In this document: piece by piece, positions 45,007-57,599 of the stretch
Layout: each line of letters starts with the position of its first letter
Numbering within the stretch: the first letter of the stretch is position 1
DNA from: Gossypium raimondii
Lineage: Eukaryota; Streptophyta; Magnoliopsida; Malvales; Malvaceae
Assembly: GCF_025698545.1 (NCBI RefSeq)
Contig: NC_068577.1
Location: forward strand, 32,319,250-32,383,249
Direction of reading: 5' to 3'
DNA length: 64,000 nucleotides
Notes under the pieces: model-generated
What the model saw: the letters and a program-made list of their open reading frames with translations, nothing else
Told to the model about the DNA's origin: nothing
The model's database searches: none
Translations under genes and position numbers: made by a program

Positions 45007-46886
45007 TAATCATTGTTACAAAAATTGAATTGAACCAAATAATGAAATGATAGTTTAAGTACGTGAGGAAAGAAAATTTATAGGCCAAAGTGAAAAAATA
45101 AGTATAGTTAAGAAGCGAAAGTCAGCATTAAACCAACTTAAAAAGACGATTTAAAATCCTTAAGGGTTGTAATTAAGCATACGAGGTATTAAAAGTATCA
45201 ATTTCTTGCTAATGGTAGTTGACAAAATAAAAATAGTCTTTGCAGATATAGTCAATGCCTAAAAACTTAAAAGACAAGTTTAAAATATTTAAGTGCTATA
45301 ATTAGGTTTTTTCGAAATAATATGGAAAAGTAAATTAATTATCGAAATATTATTTTTTTACCAAAATAATATGAAGTATGTATGAAAACCCCAAATTGAC
45401 ACGATGATTTAAAGTTGCAACAATTGACATATCGATTTAAGGTTTAAATGGATTGTTATGTTGATGTAAGTATAGTGAATATTCTCTGTTGCCTGCCTAG
45501 GAAAGTCAAATTGGCAATCAACATGCCCATTTGGGCTTTCGAGATCCTCTACTCCCTTATTGTCCGATATGATTAAAGGTCGAGAATCTCAGACCTATCG
45601 ACCCCAAAATTTTTGAAAAAAAAGTGCTTGGAAGTGAAAAAAAACTGAGTTAAGAGAAGAAAGAAAACAGTGAGTTAAGAGAGTTGAAAAAAATATATTT
45701 GTCAACAGATCAAATTTGTTAAAAGATAGTCCTGCTTAGAGAATGAGGGTTAATACTTAATACTCCAAGGTGTCAAATATCAACCATTAATTAATATTTT
45801 TAAAAAACTAAATTAATTAAAATAATAATAATAAATATTACACTTCATGATCTTTGACGATCGAAATCAGGATCCAACGTTACGAGATGAAAATCCAAAC
45901 ACCACCGCAATCTTCTTGCCGTCTTATTCCGGTAAGTAGAATTACACGCCGTAATATTCATTGGTGTTTTCCTGGCTTTAGGTGTGTTTTTTTAATTGTT
46001 GTTTAGTTGATAAAAACCACTGATTGACTAAATTTTAATAAAATTATTCAGCAAAATTAAATTTTTTTTAGAACATATAATATTATAACTGAATTATATA
46101 ATATACTTAAAAATTAATATTTTAAGCACCAATAAAATTTTGTTACATCATCAAACATGAAATTATTATTATACACTCATTCATAGAGAAATTATTTTAT
46201 AGATCATTCTCACCATATTATTCATCCATTTTCAATTATTTAATGACATTTCAATAATTTTTTCCATATCATTAACCTATAATTTTGATTATTTTTTACC
46301 CTGATCTCCAAACTCTAAACATTGAATCTAAAAACTCGAATCAAAATTTAAAACCCCAAACCTTAAACTTGAACCTCAAACATGTGACCCTAAACCCTTA
46401 ACTTGAACCAAATATTTGTAACCCCAAATATGGAACATGAACCTCAAATCTCAAATTGAAAATTCAAACTCAAACCCTAAACTTTAAATCCCAAGTCCAA
46501 ACCCTCAATTTTAAGGTTTGAGATTTAAGATTCAAGACAATGACATAAAAAATTACACAAAAAATATATATTTTTTTAAATTGATTGCATAAAAATAATA
46601 AATATTAACTTATGAAAAAATAAAATGATTAAAATTTATAAAAAAATGAAAAGATGTTTATTTATAATTTTAAAAATATTTATTTTAAGTAATTTAATTA
46701 AAAATAAATTAAATTGAAAAAATACTAGATATAAATGAATGTATGATAATATTGTGTTATCTTTAAATTTTAATGACATGACACTATTTTATTAGTGTCT
46801 ACAAACTATAAATTTTATTATATCTTAATAGGGAAAGGATTGTATTAAAATTGAAAATTTTGATTTATTATTTTCCTATTGGAAAT
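45007..46886. other. Intergenic DNA, no gene recognised
   Basis: AT-rich DNA with a degenerate AAACCCTAA/CTCAAACC tract at about 46300-46530. A CTTATTCCGGTAAGTAG phrase near 45930 looks like an exon-intron boundary, but no coding exon could be supported. Confidence 0.45.
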
Positions 46887-47578
46887 AGACCTGATCATGG
46901 GTTGGGTTACCTAGCCTGGGCCCGAAGGCCAGGCCGAAATGTGGGAGGTTTTAGGCAAAAATATAGGTTCGAAAAATGGGTTTGGACAAAAAATAAGGTC
47001 CGTTTAAAAAACGGATCGGGCCTCGAGTAATGCATTTTTAGCCTCGGCTCGGCCCGGATTCACTAAATGACAAAAAATCTATTTTTTTGTTGTTGTTTTT
47101 GAATGTTATTTTCTTGTTGTTTTCTCCCTATTTTGATACCATTTTACTATTGTGTTGCTACTATTTTGTTGTTATTGTTTGGATATTGTATAAAACTTAT
47201 TTTATTGTTAATTTTGTTATTATTTTAAAAGCATTTGTTAATTTTGTTATTATTTTATAGGCATTTGTTTGTTAAATTGCATTTATCTTAGTGTTATTTA
47301 AGTCTACATATTTTTTAAATTTTATTTTCAATTTGTTGAGAAATATTTATTTTGATGTTTTTAGTATTTTTTAAGTATTATATATATTTAAAAATTATAT
47401 AAATAATACAAAAAATTAATATGGGCGGGCCGAGTCGAGCCCGGGTTTTATTATTTCTATCCAGTTCGGGCTTGGACAAAATTTTAGGCACATTTTTTGG
47501 GCCGGGCCAATCCCGGGTCTAGTAAATGGGCCTAAATTTTAGTTGAGCCCAACCCGACCCCGCCCATAATCACCTCTA
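46887..47578 (+). repeat. Dispersed repeat, copy 1 (GGGTTGGGTT ends)
   Basis: The left end GACCTGATCATGGGTTGGGTT near 46889 (21 bases, imperfectly inverted) pairs with GGGTCGGGTTGGG on the opposite strand at the right end (about 47550-47578, CGCCCATAATCACCTCTAAT). Between lie GC-rich GGGCCGGGCC-type phrases and AT-rich DNA with TTGTTGTTATTGT. It has no coding capacity. The same family, inverted, occurs at 47727-48013 and 55808-56165. Confidence 0.65.
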
Positions 47579-48013
47579 ATTAGAAAGAGATAAAGATGAA
47601 GTTTCATACAATTCTTTCTTTTCCTAATATTAACTAAAATTTTATTTAGAAGGGACACGCAAATAGAGGAGAGGAAATCTATTGTCTCGTGGTTGTATAT
47701 TCAGAGAACTGACTATTATTACAACTAGAGGTGCTCATGGGACGGACCGAGTTCGGGCTGAGCTCAACTAAAAATTTAAGTCCATTTATTAGGATAAAAA
47801 TACTAAAATTCGGGCCTAAAATTTTGCCAAAGTTCGACCCGAATAAAAATGCTAAAATTCAGACCCGACCCGGTCCGTATTAATTTTTATATTATTTTTA
47901 TATAATTTTTAAATATATATGATATATCAAAAATATTAAAAACATCAAAATAAATATTCCCCAACAAATTAAATTTTTTTTAAAAAAATTTATGTAGACT
48001 TAAATAACACTAA

Positions 48014-51000
48014 CACTATGTTTGGTTTGGTGTATTGGCTATGCCAATACACCCCTAATCGGTGGGCCCCACCTAATCCCCCTCTAATCCGCTGTTTGGT
48101 TCAATGTATTGCTAATCCCCCTCTAATCCGTTACCTAATCGGTGAAAACCACCGATTTCTATTCCTCCTCTTTTCCCCAGATTAGGTGACGCTTCAGCAA
48201 AGCCTCCCTGTTTTACCCTCCCCCGATCCCCTTTGTTTCTCTTCTGTTCCTTCTAGCTTCATCCGATTTGCTTCCTTGTTTCTTTGCTTTCCATTTCTGC
48301 CGATTTACCCTCCCAGTTTCTTTTCATCCGATTTTCTTTTCTTTTCTTTTCTTTTCTGCCAATTTGCTCCCCTCGTTTCTTTTCTTTTCTTTTTCGGCCG
48401 ATTTGCTCAGTTTCTATCAATTTGCGTCATCAGTTAGTTTTCCTAACCTGATAGAATAATATCCGTTTCTCAAGTTTGATTGCTATTTTTGCTTGTAGCA
48501 TTTTTTATTTTTTATTTTTTTTAGTTCTGACCTTTTCTTTAGATAAAATTGCTTTTGTGTTTGATACGTGTGATTTTTTTTTGTTAATTAGCTTGGAGAA
48601 GAGCTTGGAGATATTTATGATATAGAATTGCTTCGTGTTATCCTCCAAGGTTTGTCTTGCTACAGACCTGCTTCTTTTTCTGAGTTCATTTGGTTTGATG
48701 TTGAGCAATTAGACTATGTATTCCCCTCATTCTAGATTCCATGTTTACATTTCTGATGAGATATTTTCTTTGATATCCATTTTGCAATTGCATTATGCTC
48801 TTGATGGAACAATTTGGTCTTTTGCCTTGAGTTTGCTTTATTGTCATCCCATTATCTTCATATGTAAATATGACCGCTTTGTATGTTTGAAAACTTGACC
48901 CTTTGATCGAGGTCCGGTAAATCCACGCTTTTTTTGGATGGAGCATATGGGATTGTCTAAGTTCTAATCCTCAATAATTGATTAGTGACCCAAAAACATT
49001 AGTTCAAGCAAATATACAATGGAGGGTTGAAGCTTTGTCCTCCTAGGCCCGGTTATTCTATTATAAGTTCGGTTTCATTTTTGTCATTTCCTTTAACAAG
49101 TTGGCAACTCATGGACAAGATAAAAGGAAACTGGCGAAATTCATAATATAACCGGTGTAGACAAATAGTTTTGATCATATAGCTACCTATTATACAAATT
49201 ATTTGAATGAAACTTTTATAATTTTCAAAGAAGCATACTAAATGATTAGCTTTGTTTTAGACTTTTAAAGAATATTGTCAACTTTGCTACGGTCACAGTG
49301 TGGGTAAAGACCATAATATTGAATCTGCATTTCCAACTAGTTTCCTCCGACACACTAGATTTCTTTGGAGTGGATTATTAATGATCAAAAACTTTCTGAG
49401 TTGCCGTAAGCTTGTGGGTTGTCATTGTTATTGGAAGTCGGTGCAACTTTTTGACTGTTTTGTACATTGGTAAGAAATTTTATTAAATTATCTTGCATTA
49501 ATAGCATGGTAGTTCCATAGAAGGGGAAAAAGCATGGTAATACTCTAATGTTTGGTTGTCTGCGCTATGTTACTCGGACTTGGGTGTGAGTGGCGATTTG
49601 GGTATGTATCTAACATGATATGTTCAATTCTTTCTTAGTTTTTCCATATATTTGGAGGGTCCTTGGAGGGTATATCCTCGCACCCTTGTCCAAAATGTTT
49701 GGACACGGGTGGTTCAAGAAAAACGAAAAGTCGGAACAACATAGGTTGTCTATACCATACTGTCTTATGCCGAAAATATTCTGTTTATGGAACCCACCTT
49801 TGGTTCATTAGTCCAATAAATTTAGTATTGCTCAATGCCTGCGAAATGATTATCTAGTTGCATTTACTTATTTATCTTGGTTGACTTGAGCATGGCCATG
49901 TTTGTTAGCTTTATGCATTGAAAAAACACTTGCCCTTTCTCTTTTTGCATTCGAAATTTTGACCTAAGATAATTGTTGCCTCACGGACATAGGCCATGGC
50001 CCCCAACTAAACAAGTAAACCCATTGCAAAAATGATTTTGTTCTGTCAAGTTGGAATCGAGGTTTCCAAGATTTATCAAGTGTAATTGGTGACTGATTTT
50101 TCCAAAGTGGGAATCTGGCATTGGACTTTTATTTATTCCAGTCAAGTAATTAGGTGGATTTACCATTAAAGGGACAGCTAGAATAAATTGAACTAGGTAT
50201 AAGCATGTTGAAGTTCGGTGTTAAACATTCTATTTGCTGATTTTTGGAACTTGGCTTGTTCTCTGTTTTAGCTAATGGGATTCTTGCTGCTTGCATAAAT
50301 TGTTATTTGCTATTTCGAATTAGGGATGTTGAGTCGGTTTAAAATTACACTATTTGATCTGCACTAACTCCTAGGTGATAAAGGAAGTTGAAATTTAAGC
50401 TTATGCTTTGTGCCTCTATGCACTTATTCTGTGGTGGTTATATAGACTTCTTAACAAAATGGCAATTATTGTGGTGTTTTTAAAGTCCCAAAATGGCAAT
50501 TAGCCTAATTGCAATTATACTATGTAAACCTAGAATCTAATTTTAAAAAACAAAAATAAACATGCAAGTTTCTTAAGGAAAATATGATAAGCCGACAATT
50601 GTAGAAACCCCTTATATCATAGGCTTAGTATGATTTGATTTTCCTAAAGGAAGTAATAATTCCTCGTTGCAACTACTTAAATTATTATATCATATAGATT
50701 GGGATAAGAGTATGATTTCAAGAGCATGTGTTTTGAACATAGGCCATGATAATACAAAGGAAAAAGTCAGCCATTAAGATCAAACAAGTAATTAATTTCA
50801 TCAAAGAGCATTCAAAAAAAGCATTCAAATTGGCTTTCAAAAAAATTGTAAAAGCATTCGAGAAAACTTGTAAAAGCAAGTAATTAATTTCATTAAAATA
50901 CATTTCCTTTAATTAATTTTCATGCCCTTCATGATGTTTTAGGTGAAAGAGTTTGTAATCTATTTCTAAAGCTAAATTATCATTAAATTTTTCTTTATAT

Positions 51001-51830
51001 GACATTTCACCGACCAAAGTAAGCTAATTGACTGATATATATATCTAAATCTAGATCAAAATAAATCATATATAATAAAACTAAATTAAAATAAGACCTA
51101 AATGAATGAAAGTAAAAAAATAATGTTGCTTAGAAAATCTTTTCACATTTAAACCTACCATGTGAAGAAAATCTAATTAAACTTGGGTCTCCAAATTCAT
51201 ATTTATTGAACCCTTTTTACTATTTCTAAGGAAAATTATATATAAATTTGTTTTCAAAGTGGTCAATAATGTGAAATCAAGTAAATAGCAATTCCTTCAA
51301 TAATTATAAACCTTTTATTTTAATCAATAATTAAAATAAGGACTTTAATATTTTATTATTAAATCAAATCCTCATTCTTTATGTTTTAAAATTAGAAAAC
51401 CTTAATTAAACTAATCATAAATAAATATTTATTAATCAATGTTCAAACTTTGAACATGCTTTATTAAACTAATCAATGTTAAAACTTTGAACATGCTTTA
51501 ATGAACTAATTAATATATTTATACTTAACAAAATGTTATAAAAGTTTTAAAACTTGAATTATACATATACCAACAATTAATTTTAGGTCAATTATACATA
51601 CACCAACAAATAATTTTAGGTCAATTATACATGTTTTATAATTTCTTTATTGTTTGGGTGATTGATAGAGAAATGAAATTAAAGTTGCAACGATATCATT
51701 TAGTAGATACTTTTTTGCTTCGTGTGTTCTAAATTTGTATTGTTTATTTTATTTGATAATGTGTAATTGCAACTTCAATTCATTGATAGTGTATTCCAAT
51801 TTTAATATGTTGCGCTTATGGCTCAAATGC
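48014..51830. other. 5' noncoding portion of the Harbinger element
   Basis: A pyrimidine-rich leader-like stretch (48180-48430, TTTCTTTTCTTTTC) is followed by long AT-rich DNA with no domain. Open frames here (for example 48186-48437) reflect the CT-rich composition. Confidence 0.5.
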
Positions 51831-53211
51831 GCCTTTAATTGCACAAAGTGTGAGGCGTAAAAGAATTGGTATTCTTTGTGACAATATGGTTGGAAATCAG
51901 AGAATTGCGATTTGGTTCTTATTTAGAATGGGTGCCACCTTAGCCTACATAGACCAAGGATTAGGTCCTATACCTTAGATTTTTATGTAAAGCGGGATTA
52001 TGTGAAAAGGCTTGTATATGCTCTTGACGAGACACAGATTGAACAAGTTAGGATGAATAGAACGCATTTTTAAACTATGTGAGATGTTAGAATCGATAGG
52101 GGGATTGAAGTCGTCAAGGTTCATGCTTGTTGATGAGCAAGTAACAATGTTTTTACATATCATCTCCCATCACCTGAAAAATCGAGTTATCAAGCATCAC
52201 TTTAGAAGGTCCGGGGAAACTGTTAGCAGAGCATTTCATAGTGTTTTAAATGCTGTCATACGCTTACAAGATGTCTTATTTAAAAAGCCGGAGCCAATTA
52301 CAGCCGATTCTTCTAACACAAGGTGGAAATGGTTTAAGGTATTAGACTGAGTTTTATATATAGCTTGTACAACATTTAGTTAATTTAGATTTAAATTAGT
52401 ATTCTAACAGAAGGTTTTATATCATGTGATATAAAATTGCTTAGGTGCTCTTGATGGAACCCACATCAAGATTAGGGTGCCAACAGTTGATAAACCTAGA
52501 TATCGAACCCGAAAAGGTGACATAGCAACAAATATGCTAGGTGTTTGTACACCTGAGATGCAATTTGTTTATGTTCTTCCTGGTTGGGAAGGTTCGATTC
52601 TTCGATGGACGGGTGCTTCGAGATGCCATTAGTAGAACACATGGACTAAAAGTTCCCCATGGTAAAGTGTATAGTTAGAGGAATTTGAATAATTCACTAT
52701 TAAGATCAAACTTTGTGTGCTGAATTAATCATTTGTGCCTAAAATTTATTTTATAGGTTGTTATTATCTAGTTGATGCTGGATACATAAATTGTGAGGGA
52801 TTTCTTGCACCATTTAGAGGACAGCGATATCATCTGAACGAGTTGCGTCAGGGTTATCAGCCAAGTTCTCCGCAAGAGTTTTTTAATATGAAACATGCCT
52901 CAGCACGTAATGTCATTGAAAGATGCTTTGGCTTATTAAAACTTAGATGGGGAATATTTAAGAGTCCATCGTTTTATCCTGTAAGGGTGCACAATAGAAT
53001 TATTATTGCATGTTGTTTGCTCCATAATTTTATTCGAACCCATATGAGTATTGATCCCATTGAAGCGGAGGTGGGAGAAGGATTACCTACTAATGTGGTG
53101 GATGACGATGAACCGAATATCACAAATATTCATCCATCGGATGCTTGGGCTACTTGGAGGATGGATCTAGCCAACCAAATGTTCGATGAATGGCAAGCAT
53201 CTAGAAATTAG
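51830..53211 (+). pseudogene. Harbinger DDE transposase, frameshifted
   Basis: An N-terminal region (RMNRTHF, then after a one-base shift KLCEMLESIGGLKSS, FRRSGETVSRAFHSVLNAVI, ADSSNTRWKWF) is followed, after a probable intron ending near 52443, by [20 protein letters not shown] with the first catalytic Asp, [20 protein letters not shown] and PGWEGS, then [10 protein letters not shown] in another frame, and, after a second intron, CYYLVDAGYINCEGFLAPFR, YHLNELR and NVIERCFGLLKLRWGIFKS with the catalytic Glu. It ends DEWQASRN at 53211. The one-base shift between GWEGS and DGR (about 52592-52600) and the shift near 52066 disable it. The domain order matches DDE_Tnp_4 transposases. Confidence 0.85.
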
Positions 53212-53502
53212 TTAGGTTTAGGGACAAATTGAGTTACAATTAATTTGTTGATGTTATTTTATGTATCTAGTTTATGAAACTTTGTACTAAACTTTGTGTT
53301 CTAATTCTGTATTGTACTAAACTTTGTTGAATTATAATTCAATTATCTTTTCATTCAGCATGTGTTGTTTCATTAAATTTAGTATTGAGCTTTTGATTCA
53401 TGATATTGAACTAACGATATAATATTATAAACTGTTCACCTTTTGATTCATGATATTAAAAACAGTAAATAATGTTAATTTATTTTTTTTCTTAAGATAA
53501 TT

Positions 53503-54316
53503 ATGTCAGGTGTTCCACAATCACATGCTTCTTCTCAAGCTTCTCGAGGAAGCAAAAGAAAATGGATTCCAGAAGAAGATGCAGCCTTGGTTTCTTGCAT
53601 GGTGGATTTGCACAATGTAGGAACATTTAATGCTGATACCGGGTTCAAGGCCGGTTATTTGAACGAGCTAGAAAAAATGCTAGAAAAGGCTTTACCAAGA
53701 GCAATGTTGAAGGCGAAGCATGGTCAGTCGTCTACGACATGCTTAATGGCCAAAACAACAGCGGTTTTGGTTGGGACGAGCATAGGCAGCTCGTTGTTGC
53801 TGAAGATGCAGTTTGGGAAATCCTATGTAAAGGTAAAATGTATTTCAAGTATTTATTTGTTTTTTTACAAAACTTATAACTAATATGATTTCCTCATTTT
53901 TTTAGAGTCACAAAGAAGCCTCTCAGTTCAGACATCGTTCTTTCCCTTACTACAACCAGCTTACTGCCATATACGCAAGAGATCGGACGACTGGAAAAGA
54001 CGCTCAAACAGCTGTTGATGTTCTTGAAGAAATACATGCTGAGGATGAACGTACTACATATATGAATGAAGAGAGAAACACATTCTATGACTGCGAAGCC
54101 GACGTCTCTTTAGACGACATGGATGTTTCTGGTACAGATCTGCGAGGAGATAGAGACCAAGGGGGTTCCTCATCTTCAAACAAGAGAAAGAAGAAATTTG
54201 ATGCTCGTGATAATGTGTATTCTTCATTTGATGAGGCTGCCACTTTGTTGGGGAAAAATCCAGCCGTTGGCGTTCAAATCGAGAGGAGTATTGCCTCAGA
54301 GGTGGTAGTTCAATGA
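53503..54316 (+). pseudogene. Harbinger Myb/SANT-like ORF, broken
   Basis: The frame starts MSGVPQSHASSQASRGSKRK WIPEED (53503), the beginning of a Myb/SANT-like DNA-binding domain, and continues VSCMVDLHNVGTFNADTGFK. After KAK near 53718 the expected middle helix is missing and the frame changes: the alternative frame reads WSVVYDMLNGQNNSGFGWDE and VVAEDAVWEILCK. A second exon (from about 53907) reads SHKEASQFRHRSFPYYNQLT, YARDRTTGKDAQTAVDVLEE, and a C-terminal tail with an SSSSNKRKKKF nuclear-localisation-like cluster, ending at 54316. In active elements this partner binds the ends and helps bring the transposase into the nucleus; the deletion makes that unlikely here. Confidence 0.82.
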
Positions 54317-54954
54317 AGTCGAAGAACATCAAAAGATGGAAAGAAAGCTTCAAATTTATATTCACCTTATGGTCAATTGAAGGTTTAACGACGACGATCG
54401 GTATGATGCTTTGAGTAAAATTCCGATCATCCAACTCAAATGATCGTTTTCTTTAGTTTACCTTCATTTGTCTGATTGGAATGGGTCAAGATTTCTTTCT
54501 CACCATTAAATATCAATGTTCAAACTTTTTGATGTTGTAAAACTATATAACATATTGATTATGATGTACAATTTCATTTTCATCTAACCTTTTCTTAATA
54601 TAAGTTAATTATGTTTATGCGAATATAATTCTCAAGTTATATATTGATTTTACTAAATTGATATAAGAACATTTTATTATTAAGAATTTTATGAAATTAT
54701 ATATCACTATTAAATTATATTTAATGTTAATTATTTTAAATTGTATAAATTTATATAAGAAAATTTATTATCAAGAATTTTATGAAATTCAATATTAATT
54801 ATTAAATTATATGTAATAATTATTATTTTAAATTATACAAATTCATAAAATATAATTTATTAGTTATAATTATTTTAAATTTTATTAAATCATATATTTT
54901 AATTAAAATATATTTAATATTAATTATTTCAAATTTTCATTTATAGTATCATAT

Positions 54955-55440
54955 ATTATGATTTGAGTAAATTCATATAAGAATATTAATTATTAAGAAT
55001 TTTATTAAATTATATATTTTAATTATAATATATTTAATAATAATTATGTTAATTTATATTTTACAGTATCATATATTATGATTTGAGTAAATTCATATAA
55101 GAATATTAATTATTAAGAAATTTATTAAATTATATATTTTAATTATAATATATTTAATAATAATTATGTTAATTTATATTTTACAGTATCATATATTATG
55201 ATTTGAGTAAATTCATATAAGAATATTAATTATTAAGAAATTTATTAAATTATATATTTTAATTATAATATATTTAATAATAATTATGTTAATTTATATT
55301 TTACAATATCTTATATTATGATTTGAGTAAATTCATATAAGAATATTAATTATTAAGAATTTTATTAAATTATATATTTTAATTATAATATATTTAATAA
55401 TAATTATGTTAATTTATATTTTAAAGTATCATATATAATA
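54955..55440. repeat. 120-bp AT-rich tandem repeat, four copies
   Basis: The unit containing CATATATTATGATTTGAGTA and AATTATGTTAATTTATA repeats at 120-bp spacing (start points near 54963, 55083, 55203 and 55323) with very few differences between copies. It lies in the 3' part of the Harbinger element. Confidence 0.93.
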
Positions 55441-56197
55441 ATAATTATGTTTAAATATGATTAAAATATTTATTATTGATAATAATAATCTTATTAAAAT
55501 TTAAATAAGAATAACAATAATCATTTACCAAAACAAATTTATGCTAAGGGTATTCTAGTCATTTTAGTTTTTTCTATTATGCTATTACACCTCTATTCCA
55601 TTCAACCAAACACAAGATTACTATTACGCCTCTATTCCATTAGATTCAACCAAACAGTTGATTTGCTATTACACCTCTAATCCGATACACCTCTAATCCA
55701 ATCCATTAGATTCAACCAAACAGTTGATTTGCTATTACACCTCTAATCCGATACACCTCTAATCCAATAGACCTCTAATCCAATAGAGCGAACCAAACGC
55801 ACCCTAAGATAAATACAACTTAACAAACAAATGCCTCTAAAATAATAAGAAAATTAACAAATGCTTTTAAATTAATAAAAAAATTAATAAAAAATAAGTT
55901 TATACAATATCCAAACAATAACAATAAAATAGTAACAACATAATAATAAAATTATAGCAAAATAGGAAAAAAAATAACAAGAAAATAACATTCAAAACCA
56001 AAAAAAAGACAGATTTTTTGTCTTCGGGCCGGACGGTCCGACCCAAAATACTTTACTCGAGGCCTTATTTTTTTGTCTACGCTCATTTTCTAAACTTATA
56101 TTTTTGCTCAAACCTTCCTACATTTATATTTCAAATGGTCCTTCGGCCAAGCTATGATCAGGTAGGTTGATAGGTTGATAGATATGAATGATGTGGA

Positions 56198-57314
56198 TCA
56201 TTTGGAAATTTGGTCGTTGAGCCTAGCAGCTGCTGTCACAGAAGCTGAAACACCGGCAGGATGTGTGGTGAGGGTTGGATCATTCCTCAGCTCTGCAACC
56301 GCCACCCCTTCTGCATCTCTTCTTGTTGCTGCCTTATCTGATCCCAACCTTTCTGTTGCATTCTGCCATTCCAAATATATTTCACCTTCTTCAATCAAAT
56401 TTCCACTAAATCCCTATATTTTAAATTTTATTTGGTACTACTAGTAGTAAGTAAGTTACCGATAGGACATCACACAACTTGGTCTTCTCCTCTTCTCTAC
56501 TCGCCCTAGCATTGAGAGTGGCAGCCGACTGAGCAGCAGCGGCAACCCCACCTGGCATTATGGAGGTACGACCGGTTGCTCTCACTTCCGCAGCCTGTAT
56601 TGCAGCAGCATCACTCCATTCCACCGGCTTATTCCCTGCTGTGAGAGCCGTTGCTTCCAGTGCTTCTCCAATAGTGATTGGACCACCCCCACCCTCTTCC
56701 TCACTCTGTTCACAAGACGAGTAAGGTCCCGATGTCAACGGAGCTGCCTGGCTATATTGTCCGATAACCTGCAGTGCTCACAACAACAACAACAACAATA
56801 TATATTTTAACCATTGAAACTTTTTTATATTATTCGTTGATAAGATAGTCAGATAATTTTAATTTTCAAAAAGTAACCTACAAAAATAAAATATAAACAA
56901 AAAAATGAAATATAAATCGTATAAAAGATTATACAAAGCTAATATATATAAACGCCTCATATATATATATGTTTAGGAGATGGCAAATTGCTAATGCTTT
57001 ACCTCATTATCAATAGACTCTGTGATTATACGTTTGCCAGCGAGATGAGTCTCTTCAACAGTAACAGCGCTGTCGACATTGACATCTTCGTGACCAACAA
57101 ATCCGGCTTTCTCATTCTTCATTGCCGCAGATACCATGGCGGCGGCTGCGCAACCCTTCTTGGTTTCGCCAAGCAAGGCGTTCTCCGCCATCTGCATCAT
57201 GGCGGCATCTTTAGGCGCCACCGGCTTCTCGGCAAGTTTCCCTTGTACATCGAACACATCTCCGTATTTGATCGCTTCTTCTTCTTCAGGCTTCCTAAGT
57301 TGTTGTTGGCTCAT
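56198..57314 (-). CDS. LEA D-34 / seed maturation protein (SMP domains), three exons
   Basis: Exons on the minus strand: 57314-57003, 56768-56460 and 56362-56198, all phase 0 with GT-AG borders; 261 residues. The product starts MSQQQLRKPEEEEAIKYGDV and contains three SMP-type segments: KYGDVFDVQGKLAEKPVAPK with DAAMMQMAEN; ITIGEALEATALTAGNKPVE with SDAAAIQAAEVRATG and MPGGVAAAAQSAA; and SDKAATRRDAEGVAVAELRN with THPAGVSASVTAAARLN. It is hydrophilic and alanine-rich, with no signal peptide. LEA D-34 proteins accumulate in maturing seeds and protect against drying; the precise client is unknown. Upstream ABRE and RY elements fit seed and ABA control. The 3' flank carries a transposon relic about 30 bp past the stop. 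Confidence 0.95.
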
Positions 57315-57438
57315 CTTTTTATTCAACTTTATTCTTTCTTCTTTTAAATCTTGTTTTGGGTTCCAGTTACTTGCTAGAGTTTTTGAGAAATTTATTTGAT
57401 GAAGGAAATAGAAAGAAATTAGTTAAAATTTAGATTAG

Positions 57439-57571
57439 ACGTGCATGGAACATGCAAGGATTGGACACGTTAGTTTCGGATGCAGGGAAACGTGGCGAGG
57501 AAAGAGATGAGAACGGTTTTCGGCAGGGAGGGCAAGTGGAGCAATCCTGATATTCAATATTTAAACGTGGC
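57439..57571 (-). promoter_or_regulatory. ABRE / RY promoter cluster of the LEA gene
   Basis: Within 125-260 bp upstream of the LEA ATG are two ACGTGGC ABRE motifs (57490-57496 and 57565-57571), two more ACGT cores (ACGTG at 57439-57443, ACACGT at 57465-57470) and an RY element CATGCA (57451-57456). ABRE plus RY is the known target set of ABI5/bZIP and ABI3/FUS3-type regulators in seeds. Binding here is inferred. Confidence 0.7.
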
Positions 57572-57599
57572 ATAAGATGATGTCCTGGTCTACGCTTAG

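Larger units (their letters stand above)
48014..55804 (+). mobile_element. PIF/Harbinger transposon, 7.8 kb, defective
   Basis: The left end CACTATGTTTGGTTTGGTGT and the reverse complement of the right end GGGTGCGTTTGGTTCGCTCT are related terminal inverted repeats of the TGTTTGG type. The flanks are TAA (48011-48013) and TAA (55805-55807), the 3-bp duplication typical of PIF/Harbinger. Subterminal CCTCTAATCC repeats occur at both ends (48050-48130 and 55600-55790). It encodes a DDE transposase and a Myb/SANT-like protein on the plus strand, both disrupted. Confidence 0.88.
47727..56165 (-). repeat. Dispersed repeat, copy 2, split by the Harbinger element
   Basis: The left part (47727-48013, AGAGGTGCTCATGGGACGG) and right part (55808-56165, ending GGCCAAGCTATGATCAGGT) together reproduce copy 1 in reverse orientation. 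The Harbinger element and its TAA duplication sit between them. The right end lies only about 30 bp beyond the LEA stop codon, in what would be that gene's 3' flank. Confidence 0.65.

Noticed and set aside
48186..48459. Ser/Phe-rich open frames in the Harbinger leader
   Set aside because: They are caused by a CT-rich low-complexity stretch and have no domain.
57136..57399. Plus-strand open frames over LEA exon 1
   Set aside because: They are shadows; the minus strand has the SMP-domain protein with clean splice sites.
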